Shown: piece after piece, positions 1-8,743 of the stretch
Position numbering within the stretch: position 1 is the stretch's first letter
How the letters are laid out: the number at the start of each line of letters is the position of its first letter
From: Mucilaginibacter sp.
GTDB taxonomy: Bacteria; Bacteroidota; Bacteroidia; Sphingobacteriales; Sphingobacteriaceae
Direction of reading: 5' to 3'
Length of the DNA stretch: 42,618 nt
Assembly (NCBI GenBank): GCA_016763755.1
Contig: JAESTD010000136.1
Coordinates: forward strand, 1 to 42,618
Made by a program: the position numbers and the translations under genes
Notes under the pieces: generated by a model
What the model was told of the DNA's origin: nothing
The model's database searches: none
The model's input: only the letters and a program-made list of their open reading frames with translations

Positions 1-49
1 AATAAAAACGAAAGAAGGTTGATATAGAAAATATGGACCGGGTAAAGGC

Positions 50-1753
50 TTAAGAAGCCGAAACAGACTGCTCTTTAAGGGCTTTTATCTGCATGATGCG
101 GCCCTCAAACTCGTCGTTAGCGACGAAGGAACGGTTCTTCACTTTGGTTTTGTAAGTGTAGATGGTGTTCACCGAATAGTTGAGGATCTTGGCGATGGTC
201 TCGTTCTCATCTATCCCCAAACGGATAAGCGCGAAGATGCGCAGCTCGTTATTCAGCACCTGGCCGGTAATGTGCGTTTGGTGTTCGGCATCAAACAGCA
301 AGTTAAAGTCCTCAACAAAATTGGGGAACAGGTTAAGGAAAACCTTATCAAAACTGTCAGATAAGTTTTCGCGATCGTAATTAGTATTAAGGCGATTAAT
401 TAAACTCGCCAGTTCGTCATAACTTTTATCTTTCGAGATCTTTTCCAAACTGCGTTTCAGACGGTCGATCTTCTCAATGTAGCCCGAATTGATGGTGAAG
501 AAGTTGCCGATATACTCGTCTTTGATCATGTTAGCCTCATCCAGCTTGCTATTCATGTGTTTGAGCGAGCGGTTGGCCTGGTCGAGCGTTTGGTTAGTGC
601 TTAGCAGGAGTTCATTAGCGGCGTTCAGATCGTTATTCTTTTTAATAATGAGCTCATCGGCAATGCGCAGCTTTTTCAATTGCCTTGCCGTTATCACCGC
701 AAAGATGATCACCACAATAATTAGCGAGGTAATGGTAGCCGCGTATACCAGCAGCGTACGCCGTTCCTTCTCCATGCCCTTTATCTTCTCTGTTTCTATG
801 ATAGGCAGTATGCTGCTTATCTGCGCCTCGCGATGGCGGGCACCGTAAAAGTTAGCATCGTTTATGGCATTGTGGATGTACAGGAAAGCCGATTTAGTAT
901 CGCCATCCTCATACAAACGCTTAGCCAGGTTGGTTAACGCTACTGACTCCTTTGTGCCGTGCATATTATCAATGATAGCTGCCTTGGTGAGCAGTTGCAG
1001 GCTTAGATCAGGCTGTTTTAAGATGTAATAGATATAGCTTAAGCAGCTGAGATTAACAGCGCTGTCCTGATAAGTTTGCGGCAGGCGCATGATTTGCAGA
1101 TAAGGCTTCAAGGCCGAATTATAATCGCCGCTACGCAATGCCTTAAGGCCTGCTGCCGAAAGGTATTCATAAGATCCGGGTTTGTGCGATGCAATAATAG
1201 AATCGCAAAAAGCCAAGCCTTCCCGGCTGTAGGGATAATAATAATCGGCTATTTTATCGTAATCGGCTATATCAAAATGGCTGCGGGCCTGCAAGAAAAA
1301 ATATTCAAAATGCTGTTTTTCATTCAGATAGGTTGTATTAACACGCGATAGTGTATCCAATCCTTCTTTGAACATACCGGCAGAGATGAGTACAAATCCC
1401 ATGTTAACCTTGGCATTGTTAATGCGGGCGGGGTCTTTGAGTTGGTAGGCTACCTCATCCAGTTTTTTGCAGTAGAAGTAGGCAGAATCGTGCACAAAGG
1501 ATTTATAGGCATCAAATAGTTTTTCATAGTTATCATATCGTGCATTCAGCGATGCGTAGTTGGCGTGAAGACCTTTCTTTATCTTTTCGATTTCGTCAAC
1601 CTTGGCTTGGTCTATCTTCTCTTTACTATCCAGCACTTTGTTCAGCACGCGCAATAGGCCATCGGTAGTTTGCTGCGCATGCGAAATTCCGGGCCCGATG
1701 ATAATCAGTGCAATAGCGATGTAAATGATATATAAAATTTTGCGGCGCAGCAT
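50..1753 (-). CDS. DUF6377-family membrane regulator (TPR-like, HTH)
   Basis: A membrane-bound one-component regulator of the Bacteroidota DUF6377 type. A signal peptide (about 1-26, ending SHAQ) precedes a helical, TPR-like sensor region (about 30-325). A single membrane span at about 333-357 is followed by a coiled coil (about 360-410, repeated NxxLNxAN-type heptads). The C-terminal domain ends in an HTH-like segment near 515-540 ([20 protein letters not shown]). In this family the HTH is expected to be cytoplasmic and the TPR part periplasmic. The gene is divergent from the response regulator at 1893, sharing a 139-bp intergenic region. The signal it senses cannot be told from sequence. 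Family members often sit beside SusC/SusD or TonB-receptor genes, which fits this neighbourhood. Confidence 0.85.
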   Translation of the reverse strand: MLRRKILYIIYIAIALIIIGPGISHAQQTTDGLLRVLNKVLDSKEKIDQAKVDEIEKIKKGLHANYASLNARYDNYEKLFDAYKSFVHDSAYFYCKKLDEVAYQLKDPARINNAKVNMGFVLISAGMFKEGLDTLSRVNTTYLNEKQHFEYFFLQARSHFDIADYDKIADYYYPYSREGLAFCDSIIASHKPGSYEYLSAAGLKALRSGDYNSALKPYLQIMRLPQTYQDSAVNLSCLSYIYYILKQPDLSLQLLTKAAIIDNMHGTKESVALTNLAKRLYEDGDTKSAFLYIHNAINDANFYGARHREAQISSILPIIETEKIKGMEKERRTLLVYAATITSLIIVVIIFAVITARQLKKLRIADELIIKKNNDLNAANELLLSTNQTLDQANRSLKHMNSKLDEANMIKDEYIGNFFTINSGYIEKIDRLKRSLEKISKDKSYDELASLINRLNTNYDRENLSDSFDKVFLNLFPNFVEDFNLLFDAEHQTHITGQVLNNELRIFALIRLGIDENETIAKILNYSVNTIYTYKTKVKNRSFVANDEFEGRIMQIKALKEQSVSAS

Positions 1754-1867
1754 CCTACTAAGTTAACAAATGAAAGGGATTCAATACTCAATTTTCTTTA
1801 TTCCTATCTTTACAAAAAAATTAGAAATTTATTAGAGCGCGGGCAACCATTACAATATTGCGGGCGT

Positions 1868-1886
1868 ATTTAGATTACATCTAAAT
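1868..1886. promoter_or_regulatory. Fur-like operator box 1 (ATTTAGAT-TAC-ATCTAAAT)
   Basis: A perfect 8-3-8 inverted repeat ends 6 bases before the ATG of the response regulator. Its core TTAGA-N5-TCTAA recurs in front of the DUF4856 gene at 2567-2585. From memory it resembles Fur-box-like repeats described in Bacteroidota. The downstream genes look iron-related, so an iron-responsive repressor (Fur or DtxR type) is the best guess. Seen: the repeat and its second copy. Inferred: the protein that binds. Confidence 0.55.
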
Positions 1887-1892
1887 AAATTA

Positions 1893-2528
1893 ATGGTCAC
1901 AGTTTTACTATCCGACGGGCAGTTGCTTACCCGTAACGGATTAAAAAATATTATATCAGCGGCTGATGGTTTCAAAGTAATTGGATCTGAAGGGTTACAA
2001 GTGCGATTAATAGAATCAATGAGGTTATTGCAACCAAAGCTGTTAATTATCGATCCTTTTTTGAAGCCTGACGGATTGCTGTACCTGCAACAATTACGGC
2101 AGGAGATGCCGCATTCTATGGTTATCGTAATGTCTAATAACATCCAGCGGGCAGATGTGTTAAAAATATTTGAGCTGGGGATAAAATGCTATATCTCCAA
2201 GGCTGCTTCTGAAACTGAAATATGGGCGGCTGTGTCTGCGGCTCTGCATAACGAAAAGTTTATCTGCAGCAGTGTAAATCAACAATTCTTCTCCGGCAAT
2301 CATCTTAACGGCACATCGGTAGAAATCCCCGAGCTTTCGCCTCGCGAAAAAGAAATTATCCCACTGATAGCCAATGGCATCCCCGATAAGGAAATTGCTG
2401 AGCGCCTTTCGTTAAGCTTCCATACCGTACGCACTCATCGCAAAAATATCACACGCAAACTGGGTTTTACGCTTAAAAATGCGGCAGAACTTACCATGCT
2501 GGTAGGGTACTTGAACGAGCTTATTTAG
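1893..2528 (+). CDS. NarL/FixJ-type response regulator, orphan
   Basis: A two-domain response regulator. The receiver domain (about 1-115) has a phospho-acceptor candidate Asp54 in LLIIDPF, Ser81 in VIVMSNN, and Lys103 in CYISKAA. The LuxR-type HTH (about 147-207) reads ELSPREKEIIPLIANG ... DKEIAERLSLSFHTVRTHRK, a near-consensus four-helix module. The acidic pocket is reduced: the usual LLADDH-like motif reads LLSDGQ, leaving Asp8 but Gly where the second Asp is expected. Phosphorylation may therefore be weak or unnecessary. No histidine kinase lies nearby. It precedes the iron-type operon and has its own operator box and terminator, so it probably regulates the genes downstream, perhaps with the divergent DUF6377 protein. 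Confidence 0.9.
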   Translation: MVTVLLSDGQLLTRNGLKNIISAADGFKVIGSEGLQVRLIESMRLLQPKLLIIDPFLKPDGLLYLQQLRQEMPHSMVIVMSNNIQRADVLKIFELGIKCYISKAASETEIWAAVSAALHNEKFICSSVNQQFFSGNHLNGTSVEIPELSPREKEIIPLIANGIPDKEIAERLSLSFHTVRTHRKNITRKLGFTLKNAAELTMLVGYLNELI

Positions 2529-2537
2529 AATCATTTT

Positions 2538-2566
2538 AAATATACCTCAATTGAGGTATATTTTTT
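2538..2566 (+). terminator. Rho-independent terminator after the response regulator
   Basis: A perfect palindrome at 2538-2563 (arms AAATATACCTCAA / TTGAGGTATATTT) runs into six T residues. It lies 10 bases after the response-regulator stop, so that gene is probably its own transcription unit. The DUF4856 gene has a separate promoter immediately downstream. Confidence 0.7.
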
Positions 2567-2588
2567 ATTTAGACTGATTCTAATTTTG
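2567..2588 (+). promoter_or_regulatory. Promoter -7 element overlapping Fur-like box 2
   Basis: TAATTTTG at 2581-2588 is an exact match to the Bacteroidota -7 consensus TAnnTTTG, 25 bases before the DUF4856 ATG. No clear TTTG lies at the -33 spacing. ATTTAGACTGATTCTAATT at 2567-2585 overlaps it and shares TTAGA-N5-TCTAA with box 1 (1868-1886). An operator over the -7 element suggests repression. Confidence 0.55.
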
Positions 2589-2613
2589 CTGCGAACAAAC
2601 ACACTACATTATC

Positions 2614-3708
2614 ATGAAAATAAAGTTTACCTATTTAAGCGTTCTGTCGATAGCGCTTTTAGCAGCAACTGGTTGCAAAAAAGACCGCGTTACTGTTGAC
2701 CCTGTTCCAGTTTACGATATACCCACTACCTACAATTTTAAAAACGCAGACTTTGCCGATGCCACTACCCGCCTGGCAATGATCACCGAGATACAAACTG
2801 TTGAAAAAGCTGCCACCAGCGGCGTGGTTGACGCTGCAAAAGCTAAAGCGATGTTCAGCAATACAGGTTCGCCATTTGTTACGGCATCTTTTAATACCTC
2901 AGGCATTCAGCTAAAAGATCAAACTGCTCCGGCGTTCCAGACTGACGCAATAACGTTTATAGACCTGCTTACTGATGTTAGTAAAACCGGCACGCCCGCA
3001 AGCCGAGGCGTTGCAGGTGTTGGCGCAAGTTCTGCCAATGCAACATCAATATATGCGCTTACCGCAGAAGGAATAAACTATGCGCAGGTATTTAATAAAA
3101 CCATTATGGGTGGCTTAATTACTTACCAGATAGTGAGCACAATGGCTGCTGCCAATGCCGGTACTATCGACAATAATACCGTTACAAACGGCCATACCGC
3201 GTTAGAGCATGCTTGGGACCTGGCATTTGGCTACTGGGGCGTACCTATTGATTTCCCTACGAACACCACCAATCCTAAACCGGTATTCTGGGGCAGCTAT
3301 TCCTCACAGGTTGATGCGGGTTATCACGCCAACAAGATCCTGATGGATGCATTTTTGAAAGGTCGTGCAGCTATCAGTGCAAAAGATAATCAAACCGTTA
3401 AAGAGCAGGCAAGCATTATTATACAAGCTATGGAACGCCTTACCGGCGCTGCCGCACTGCAGGAAGTGAAAGAAGCCAAGGAATCAATGAATGATAACAT
3501 TCTACGCAATAGCCGCCTTTCTGAATGCTATGGTTTTGTGTACTCTTTAAAGTATAATCCAAAAAGAACAATTACAGATACGCAATACAATGACCTGCTA
3601 AAGCTGTTCCCGGCCAACTACTACGACCTTACACTTGATCAGCTGAACATCATCAGAGATGCCATTGCAAAGCAATACAACTTTGACGATGTAAAAGATG
3701 TGCTGTAA
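2614..3708 (+). CDS. DUF4856 domain lipoprotein
   Basis: A 364-residue outer-envelope lipoprotein with a lipobox Cys21 (LAATGCKKD) after a short signal peptide. The mature part matches the DUF4856 family in length and character: an N-terminal YNF segment and a mostly helical body containing HTALEHAWDLAFGYWG. The family has no established biochemical role. It is repeatedly found next to imelysin-type and TonB-receptor genes in Bacteroidota, as here, so a part in metal or haem acquisition is inferred. Transcription probably starts at the TAATTTTG promoter under the Fur-like box. A terminator-like hairpin separates it from the imelysin gene, so full read-through is not certain. Confidence 0.8.
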   Translation: MKIKFTYLSVLSIALLAATGCKKDRVTVDPVPVYDIPTTYNFKNADFADATTRLAMITEIQTVEKAATSGVVDAAKAKAMFSNTGSPFVTASFNTSGIQLKDQTAPAFQTDAITFIDLLTDVSKTGTPASRGVAGVGASSANATSIYALTAEGINYAQVFNKTIMGGLITYQIVSTMAAANAGTIDNNTVTNGHTALEHAWDLAFGYWGVPIDFPTNTTNPKPVFWGSYSSQVDAGYHANKILMDAFLKGRAAISAKDNQTVKEQASIIIQAMERLTGAAALQEVKEAKESMNDNILRNSRLSECYGFVYSLKYNPKRTITDTQYNDLLKLFPANYYDLTLDQLNIIRDAIAKQYNFDDVKDVL

Positions 3709-3738
3709 CCTTTTGGGAAATTGATATAAATACTTCTG

Positions 3739-3766
3739 CCAGCCGTATTAATTACGGCTGGTTTTT
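3739..3766 (+). terminator. Hairpin terminator between DUF4856 and imelysin genes
   Basis: A nine-pair stem CCAGCCGTA / TACGGCTGG with a five-base loop is followed directly by TTTTT. It lies between two genes that look co-functional, so it may act as a partial terminator or attenuator that sets expression of the imelysin-HTTM-receptor part. Confidence 0.65.
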
Positions 3767-3784
3767 CTCTTATAACATACCAAC

Positions 3785-4894
3785 ATGAAAAAGCTTCTTA
3801 TTACCGCTTTATCGCTTACCGCCGGCATTGTGCTTACCATATCCTGTAGTAAATCTGACAGCGGAAACCAACCGGGCAAATCTGACTCTTTTGACCGTAA
3901 AGGCTTGCTCACCAACGTGAGTAACAACATTATTATCCCTGCTTACGCTTCGTTTCAAACATCGGTTAATGCACTTAATGATGCGATAACTGTTTTTAAC
4001 TCCGCGCCCGATGCTGCAAAACTTACTGCCGCACAAAACGCTTTGGTGGCAGCTTACAAGCAATGGCAATCTGCATCTCAATACGAGATCGGGCCGGCAG
4101 CGCAGGTAAACTTCCGTGTAAATGTGAATACATTCCCTGCCGATACCAAACAGATAAATGATAATATTACATCGGGTACGTACAACCCGGACCAACTTGC
4201 CAACCTTGCTGCAAAAGGCTTACCGGCTATTGATTACCTGCTATTTGGAACCGGTGCCAGCAATGCGGCGATATTGCTGCAATACACTACGGATGCCCAA
4301 GCCACCAAACGCAAAACCTACCTGGCTGCTTTGATCGCCGAAACCAAGAAATTAACCGATGGCGTAGTAACCGGCTGGAATGGGGATTATAAAAACACTT
4401 TTATAAATGCCGATGGTACCGACGCCGGCAGCTCGCTTGGGCAACTGGTAAACCAGCTGGTTTATGATTATGAGATCATAAAAAATTACGAAATAGGCAT
4501 CCCTGCCGGTGTACAGTCAATGGGAACAACCTTCCCGGAAAAGGTACAAGGTTATTATGATAAAGCCTCATTACAGTTAACCCTGTTTCACCTGCAGGCC
4601 GTTAAAAACCTGTACATGGGCAAAGATGGTTTAGGGCTTGACGATTACCTGATTAAAGTGAATGCAAAATACACCGATGGCAAACCGCTTAACGATGTGA
4701 TAACGGCGCAATTTGCTACGGCCGAAACAAAGCTTAAAGCGCTTAGCGATCCGCTGGCTGATAACATCCGTACAAACCCCACGGCGGTGAAAGCTGCTTA
4801 CACTGAATTGCAAAAACTAACCGTGTTCTTAAAAACCGACATGACATCGTCATTAGGTATTCTCATCACCTTTGGCGATAACGATGGCGATTAA
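3785..4894 (+). CDS. Imelysin-like (peptidase M75 family) lipoprotein
   Basis: A 369-residue lipoprotein (Cys21 in LTISCSKS) of the imelysin fold, related to insulin-cleaving membrane protease, ICMP/IrpA and Algp7. Members are helical bundles linked to iron uptake. The N-terminal helix pair shows the AYKQWQSASQYEIGPA segment typical of the family. The family motif GxHxxE is degenerate here: GLPAIDYLLFG at about 145-155 has Pro for His and Asp for Glu. Metal binding or protease action in the classic sense is therefore doubtful; a binding or scaffold role is more likely. It overlaps the HTTM gene by 11 bases, indicating translational coupling. Confidence 0.88.
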   Translation: MKKLLITALSLTAGIVLTISCSKSDSGNQPGKSDSFDRKGLLTNVSNNIIIPAYASFQTSVNALNDAITVFNSAPDAAKLTAAQNALVAAYKQWQSASQYEIGPAAQVNFRVNVNTFPADTKQINDNITSGTYNPDQLANLAAKGLPAIDYLLFGTGASNAAILLQYTTDAQATKRKTYLAALIAETKKLTDGVVTGWNGDYKNTFINADGTDAGSSLGQLVNQLVYDYEIIKNYEIGIPAGVQSMGTTFPEKVQGYYDKASLQLTLFHLQAVKNLYMGKDGLGLDDYLIKVNAKYTDGKPLNDVITAQFATAETKLKALSDPLADNIRTNPTAVKAAYTELQKLTVFLKTDMTSSLGILITFGDNDGD

Positions 4895-6260
4895 GACCGC
4901 TGCATATTCTGTAAAACAAAAGATCAAGGATTGGCTGGTAAAGCCAATGCACATTGCCCCGCTTACTACCTTACGGATAGCATTCGGGGTGATGATGTTT
5001 ATCAGCACCCTGCGTTTTGTGATGCGAGGCTGGGTGAGTGCGTTTTACATAAAGCCTCAATTCCATTTTACTTTTTACGGGTTTGGATGGGTAAAACCAT
5101 TAGGTGAAACAGGCACTTATGCCTTGTTTGTGCTGATGGCTACGGCTGCAATATGTATTGCCATTGGGTTATTCTATCGCATTTCGGCTATACTGTTCTT
5201 CCTGGCTTTTACGTACGTGGAGCTGCTGGATAAAACCACATACTTAAATCATTATTACCTGGTAAGTATCATTGCCTTTCTACTGATACTGGTGCCGGCG
5301 GGCAGCTATTTCTCTGTAGACGCCTGGCGCAAACCAAACAATAAGGTTACGTATGTACCTGCCTGGTGCATCAATATATTCAAATTACAACTGGTGCTGG
5401 TTTATTTTTTTGCAGGAGTTTCAAAACTCACCTACGACTGGCTTATTGCCGCCATGCCTCTAAAGATCTGGCTACCCGCCAGCAGTCACCTTTGGCTTAT
5501 CGGCGACTTGCTTACGAAAGCCTGGGTAGCCTATGCCTTCAGTTGGTTTGGGATGCTGTTCGATCTGCTCATCGGCTTTTTTTTGCTGAGCAAAAGATGG
5601 TGTAAGCCTGCTTACCTGCTGGTTGTGGTGTTCCACCTGTTCACAGGTTGGTTCTTTAAGATTGGGATGTTCCCATATATCATGATAGCCATTACGCTGG
5701 TATTTTTCCCTGCTAAAGCACATTTGCGGGTATTTGGTTGGGTGGGATTGAGTACGAGTGAGGGTGCGAGAAGGAGAGTTTATAAAGTTTCACCATCTGT
5801 TAGTAGCATATTAGCTGGTATTCTGGTGCTACATTTCGCGTTCCAACTTATCCTGCCCTTCCGTTTTATGCTTTATCCCGGCAAGCTGAACTGGACGGAA
5901 GAAGGCTACCGCTTTTCGTGGCGGGTTATGCTGATGGAGAAAGGAGGCACAGCTTTCTTCCATGTAAATGACCCTGCTACCGGCCGAAGCACAGAGATCA
6001 TCAACTCGCAATATCTCACCCCCTTCCAGGAAACACAGATGGCAACACAGCCTGATATGATATTGCAATACGCCCATTTTCTGGCCGACGTTTATCAAAA
6101 AAAAGGAATCCGAAACCCTGTAGTAACCGCCGAAAGCTATGTAACACTTAACGGCAGCGGCAGCCGCTTATATGTTGATACAGCAGTAAATCTGGCTGCA
6201 GAAAATGAAACCCTTTTCGGCCAAAACAAATGGATCCGTCCGTTTAAAGACAATAATTAA
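4884..6260 (+). CDS. HTTM-domain (VKGC-like) membrane protein
   Basis: A polytopic inner-membrane protein of the HTTM class, related to vitamin-K-dependent gamma-carboxylase. It starts with a THxLTxLRIxFG-like segment (PLTTLRIAFGVMMFISTLRF). Several hydrophobic spans cover about the first 320 residues, with DKTTYLNHYYLVSIIAFLL in the conserved core, then a soluble tail. I choose the ATG at 4884, which overlaps the imelysin stop; an in-frame TTG at 4872 would add four residues. Its stop TAA overlaps the ATG of the TonB receptor (TAATG), so translation is coupled. HTTM proteins accompany imelysin and TonB receptor genes in many Bacteroidota. The reaction, if any, is unknown. Confidence 0.85.
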   Translation: MAIKTAAYSVKQKIKDWLVKPMHIAPLTTLRIAFGVMMFISTLRFVMRGWVSAFYIKPQFHFTFYGFGWVKPLGETGTYALFVLMATAAICIAIGLFYRISAILFFLAFTYVELLDKTTYLNHYYLVSIIAFLLILVPAGSYFSVDAWRKPNNKVTYVPAWCINIFKLQLVLVYFFAGVSKLTYDWLIAAMPLKIWLPASSHLWLIGDLLTKAWVAYAFSWFGMLFDLLIGFFLLSKRWCKPAYLLVVVFHLFTGWFFKIGMFPYIMIAITLVFFPAKAHLRVFGWVGLSTSEGARRRVYKVSPSVSSILAGILVLHFAFQLILPFRFMLYPGKLNWTEEGYRFSWRVMLMEKGGTAFFHVNDPATGRSTEIINSQYLTPFQETQMATQPDMILQYAHFLADVYQKKGIRNPVVTAESYVTLNGSGSRLYVDTAVNLAAENETLFGQNKWIRPFKDNN

Positions 6261-8670
6261 TGAGATCTCTATTTCTTACCATATCTATACTCCTCTTATC
6301 CTTTGGTCTGCATGCGCAAACCCTCAGCGGTCACGTATCCGACGAAGATAATTTACCCGTAGCCGGTGCATCAGTGAGGCTTATGGGCAGTAATTTGCAA
6401 ACGGCCTGCGATGCTTCAGGTAATTTTAGTTTCAAATTAAATGCAGGGAAATACAGAGTTGAGATAAGTGCTATCGGCTTTAGCTTATACAGTGTTGACA
6501 TTGATCTCAGCGCCGACAAGCAGCTAAACATCAAACTTAAACCAAGCCAGCAGGTGCTTAAGGATGTGGAAGTAAAAGGAGATAAAGAGCGCAGACTGTC
6601 AACCCATCTCAAAGCTGTAGAGGGTACATCAATTAACGCAGGTAAAAAGAATGAAGTAGTAATGCTCGATAGCGAAACGGTTAATAAAGCCACCAACAAT
6701 GCGCGGCAGATCTACAGCAAAGTTGCTGGTTTAAACATTTGGGAAAGTGATGGCGCGGGCTTGCAATTGGGCATTGGCGGCCGGGGATTAAACCCTAATC
6801 GCGTTATAAACTTTAATACCCGCCAAAACGGCTATGATATTAGCGCGGATGCTTTGGGCTACCCAGAAAGTTATTACACACCACCTGCAGAATTGGTTGA
6901 TCGCATCGAGATCCTTCGCGGTGCATCGTCCCTGCAATACGGCACCCAGTTTGGCGGACTTATCAATTTTAAACTGCGTGAGGGTAACCCTACCAAACCA
7001 TTTGAATTTACCTCGCGCGAAACAGCCGGTTCATGGAATTTTTTAAACACCACCAACAGCGTTGGCGGTAAAACGGCAAGGTGCAGTACTACGCCTTTTA
7101 TCAGCATAAACAGGGCGATGGCTGGCGGCCAAACAGTAATTTCTATGCAAATACAGCTTATGCATCGATAACTTATAAACCAACGCAGAAACTTTCGATG
7201 ACGTTCCAATATACTTATGTGAATTACTTGGCGCACCAGCCGGGGGGGGTAACAGATGCCGAGTTTGCCGCCGATCCGCAGCAATCTATCAGGGCCCGCA
7301 ACTGGTTTAAGGTAAACTGGAATCTGGGCGCTTTTATCCTCGATTATCAGTTTAATCCGAACCTTAACTTTAACTCACGCACTTTTGTGCTCGACGCCTC
7401 TCGCGATGCAGTGGGTAACCTGGATTATATTAACTGCGCGGATAACGGCGGCGAACGCAATCTTTTCGTAGATAAATACAACAACTGGGGTAACGAGACC
7501 CGTCTGCTTTACACTTACAAGATAGGCAGCAACCCCCAGAATTTGTTAGTTGGGTTGCGTTATTATCATGGGCACACCAACAGGCAGCAGGGTTTGGGCA
7601 GCGATGGCAGCAATGCCGATTTTGCTTTCGGTACATCAGCTACTGCGGATGACGCCTACACGCATTACCTTTTCCCGAATGATAATGTGGCATTATTTGC
7701 TGAGAATATTTTTAGGGTAACACCCAAATTCAGTATTATCCCGGGTGTACGATTTGAGAACATCATCACCAAGGCAAATGGATCATACATCAATACCAAT
7801 AAAGATCAGGCCGGTAATATTATCTTCAGGCAGGAAGGGCAGGATGTCCGAAACAGTGCAAGGCATTTTTTAATCGGCGGTATAGGGTTCAGTTATTTTC
7901 ATAACGATGCCGTACAGCTTTACGCCAACATCTCGCAAAACTATCGCGGTATCAACTTTAATGATCTAAACTCAAGCGTTAAAGGCCTGCGGGTTGACCC
8001 AAACCTTAAAGACGAAACCGGATACTCAGCCGATATAGGCGTGCGAGGTAATGTATCAGATTACTTTACCTATGATGTAAGCTTCTTTGCCATCCACTAC
8101 AACAACCGCATTGGCACAGTAAATACAGCCGACAGTACGTTTAACGATTTCAGATACCGTACCAATATTGCACAATCACGCAATTTCGGGATGGAGTCGT
8201 TTGCTGAACTGGAGCTGCTGCATTTCTTTCATCCAACGAATAAAGATACACGCTTAACAGTCTTCAGTAACCTGGCTTTGATAAACGCCCGATATGTGAG
8301 CAGTAAGGAAAGTGCTTTCAATAATAAAAAAGTAGAAATGGCGCCCGATATGATCTTTAAAACAGGATTGGCCTTCAAACGCAAGCGCCTGTCATTAAGC
8401 TACCAGTTATCATACACCAGTGAGCAGTTTACCGATGCTACCAATGCGGTTATTACTGCAAACGCTATTAACGGTATTGTGCCTGCTTATACGGTGATGG
8501 ATGCCTCTGCACGTTACCAGATCAGCAGGCTTTTTGCATTGGAAGGCTCGGTAAATAACCTGGCCGATAAACGCTACTTTACCCGCCGTGCAGAGAGTTA
8601 TCCCGGCCCGGGTATCATCCCGTCTGATGCACGTTCGTACTTTATAACACTTGAGGTTAAATTACCATAA
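6260..8670 (+). pseudogene. TonB-dependent receptor (FecA/iron type), frameshifted
   Basis: An outer-membrane siderophore or ferric-chelate receptor of about 803 residues if intact. Seen in order: signal peptide (LLSFGLHAQ), carboxypeptidase-regulatory-like domain (about 20-100), plug domain (LQLGIGGRGLNPNRVINFNTR, ELVDRIEILRGASSLQYGTQFGG), then the barrel, ending in the aromatic strand SYFITLEVKLP. The frame breaks at the AAAA run 7070-7073. Upstream reads GGKTARCST; downstream resumes as NGKVQYYAFYQHKQGDG. One extra A would give GGKNGKVQYY and restore a single frame. No -1 slippery heptamer is present. The two open parts are 6260-7171 and 7081-8670. A G8 run at 7242-7249 lies in frame further down. 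Either a consensus error or a true inactivating lesion. Confidence 0.85.
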
Positions 8671-8679
8671 AAGCAAAAG

Positions 8680-8705
8680 CCCCTCAAACATTATCGCCTG
8701 AGGGG
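8680..8705 (-). terminator. Terminator between receptor and GH16 operon
   Basis: A seven-pair stem CCCCTCA / TGAGGGG with a 12-base loop lies between two convergent transcription units. On the minus strand it is followed by CTTTTGCTTTT, so it best serves the GH16 operon. The T tract for the plus direction is poor. Confidence 0.5.
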
Positions 8706-8743
8706 ATTGCCCACTATACATTATTAATTAACCTTCGTTGTTG

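Noticed and set aside
7064..7084. Programmed -1 frameshift in the TonB receptor
   Set aside because: The required shift starts at GGT AAA ACG. Slipping back pairs tRNA-Lys with TAA, which is poor, and no X-XXY-YYZ heptamer or stem follows. TonB receptors are not known to use frameshifting.
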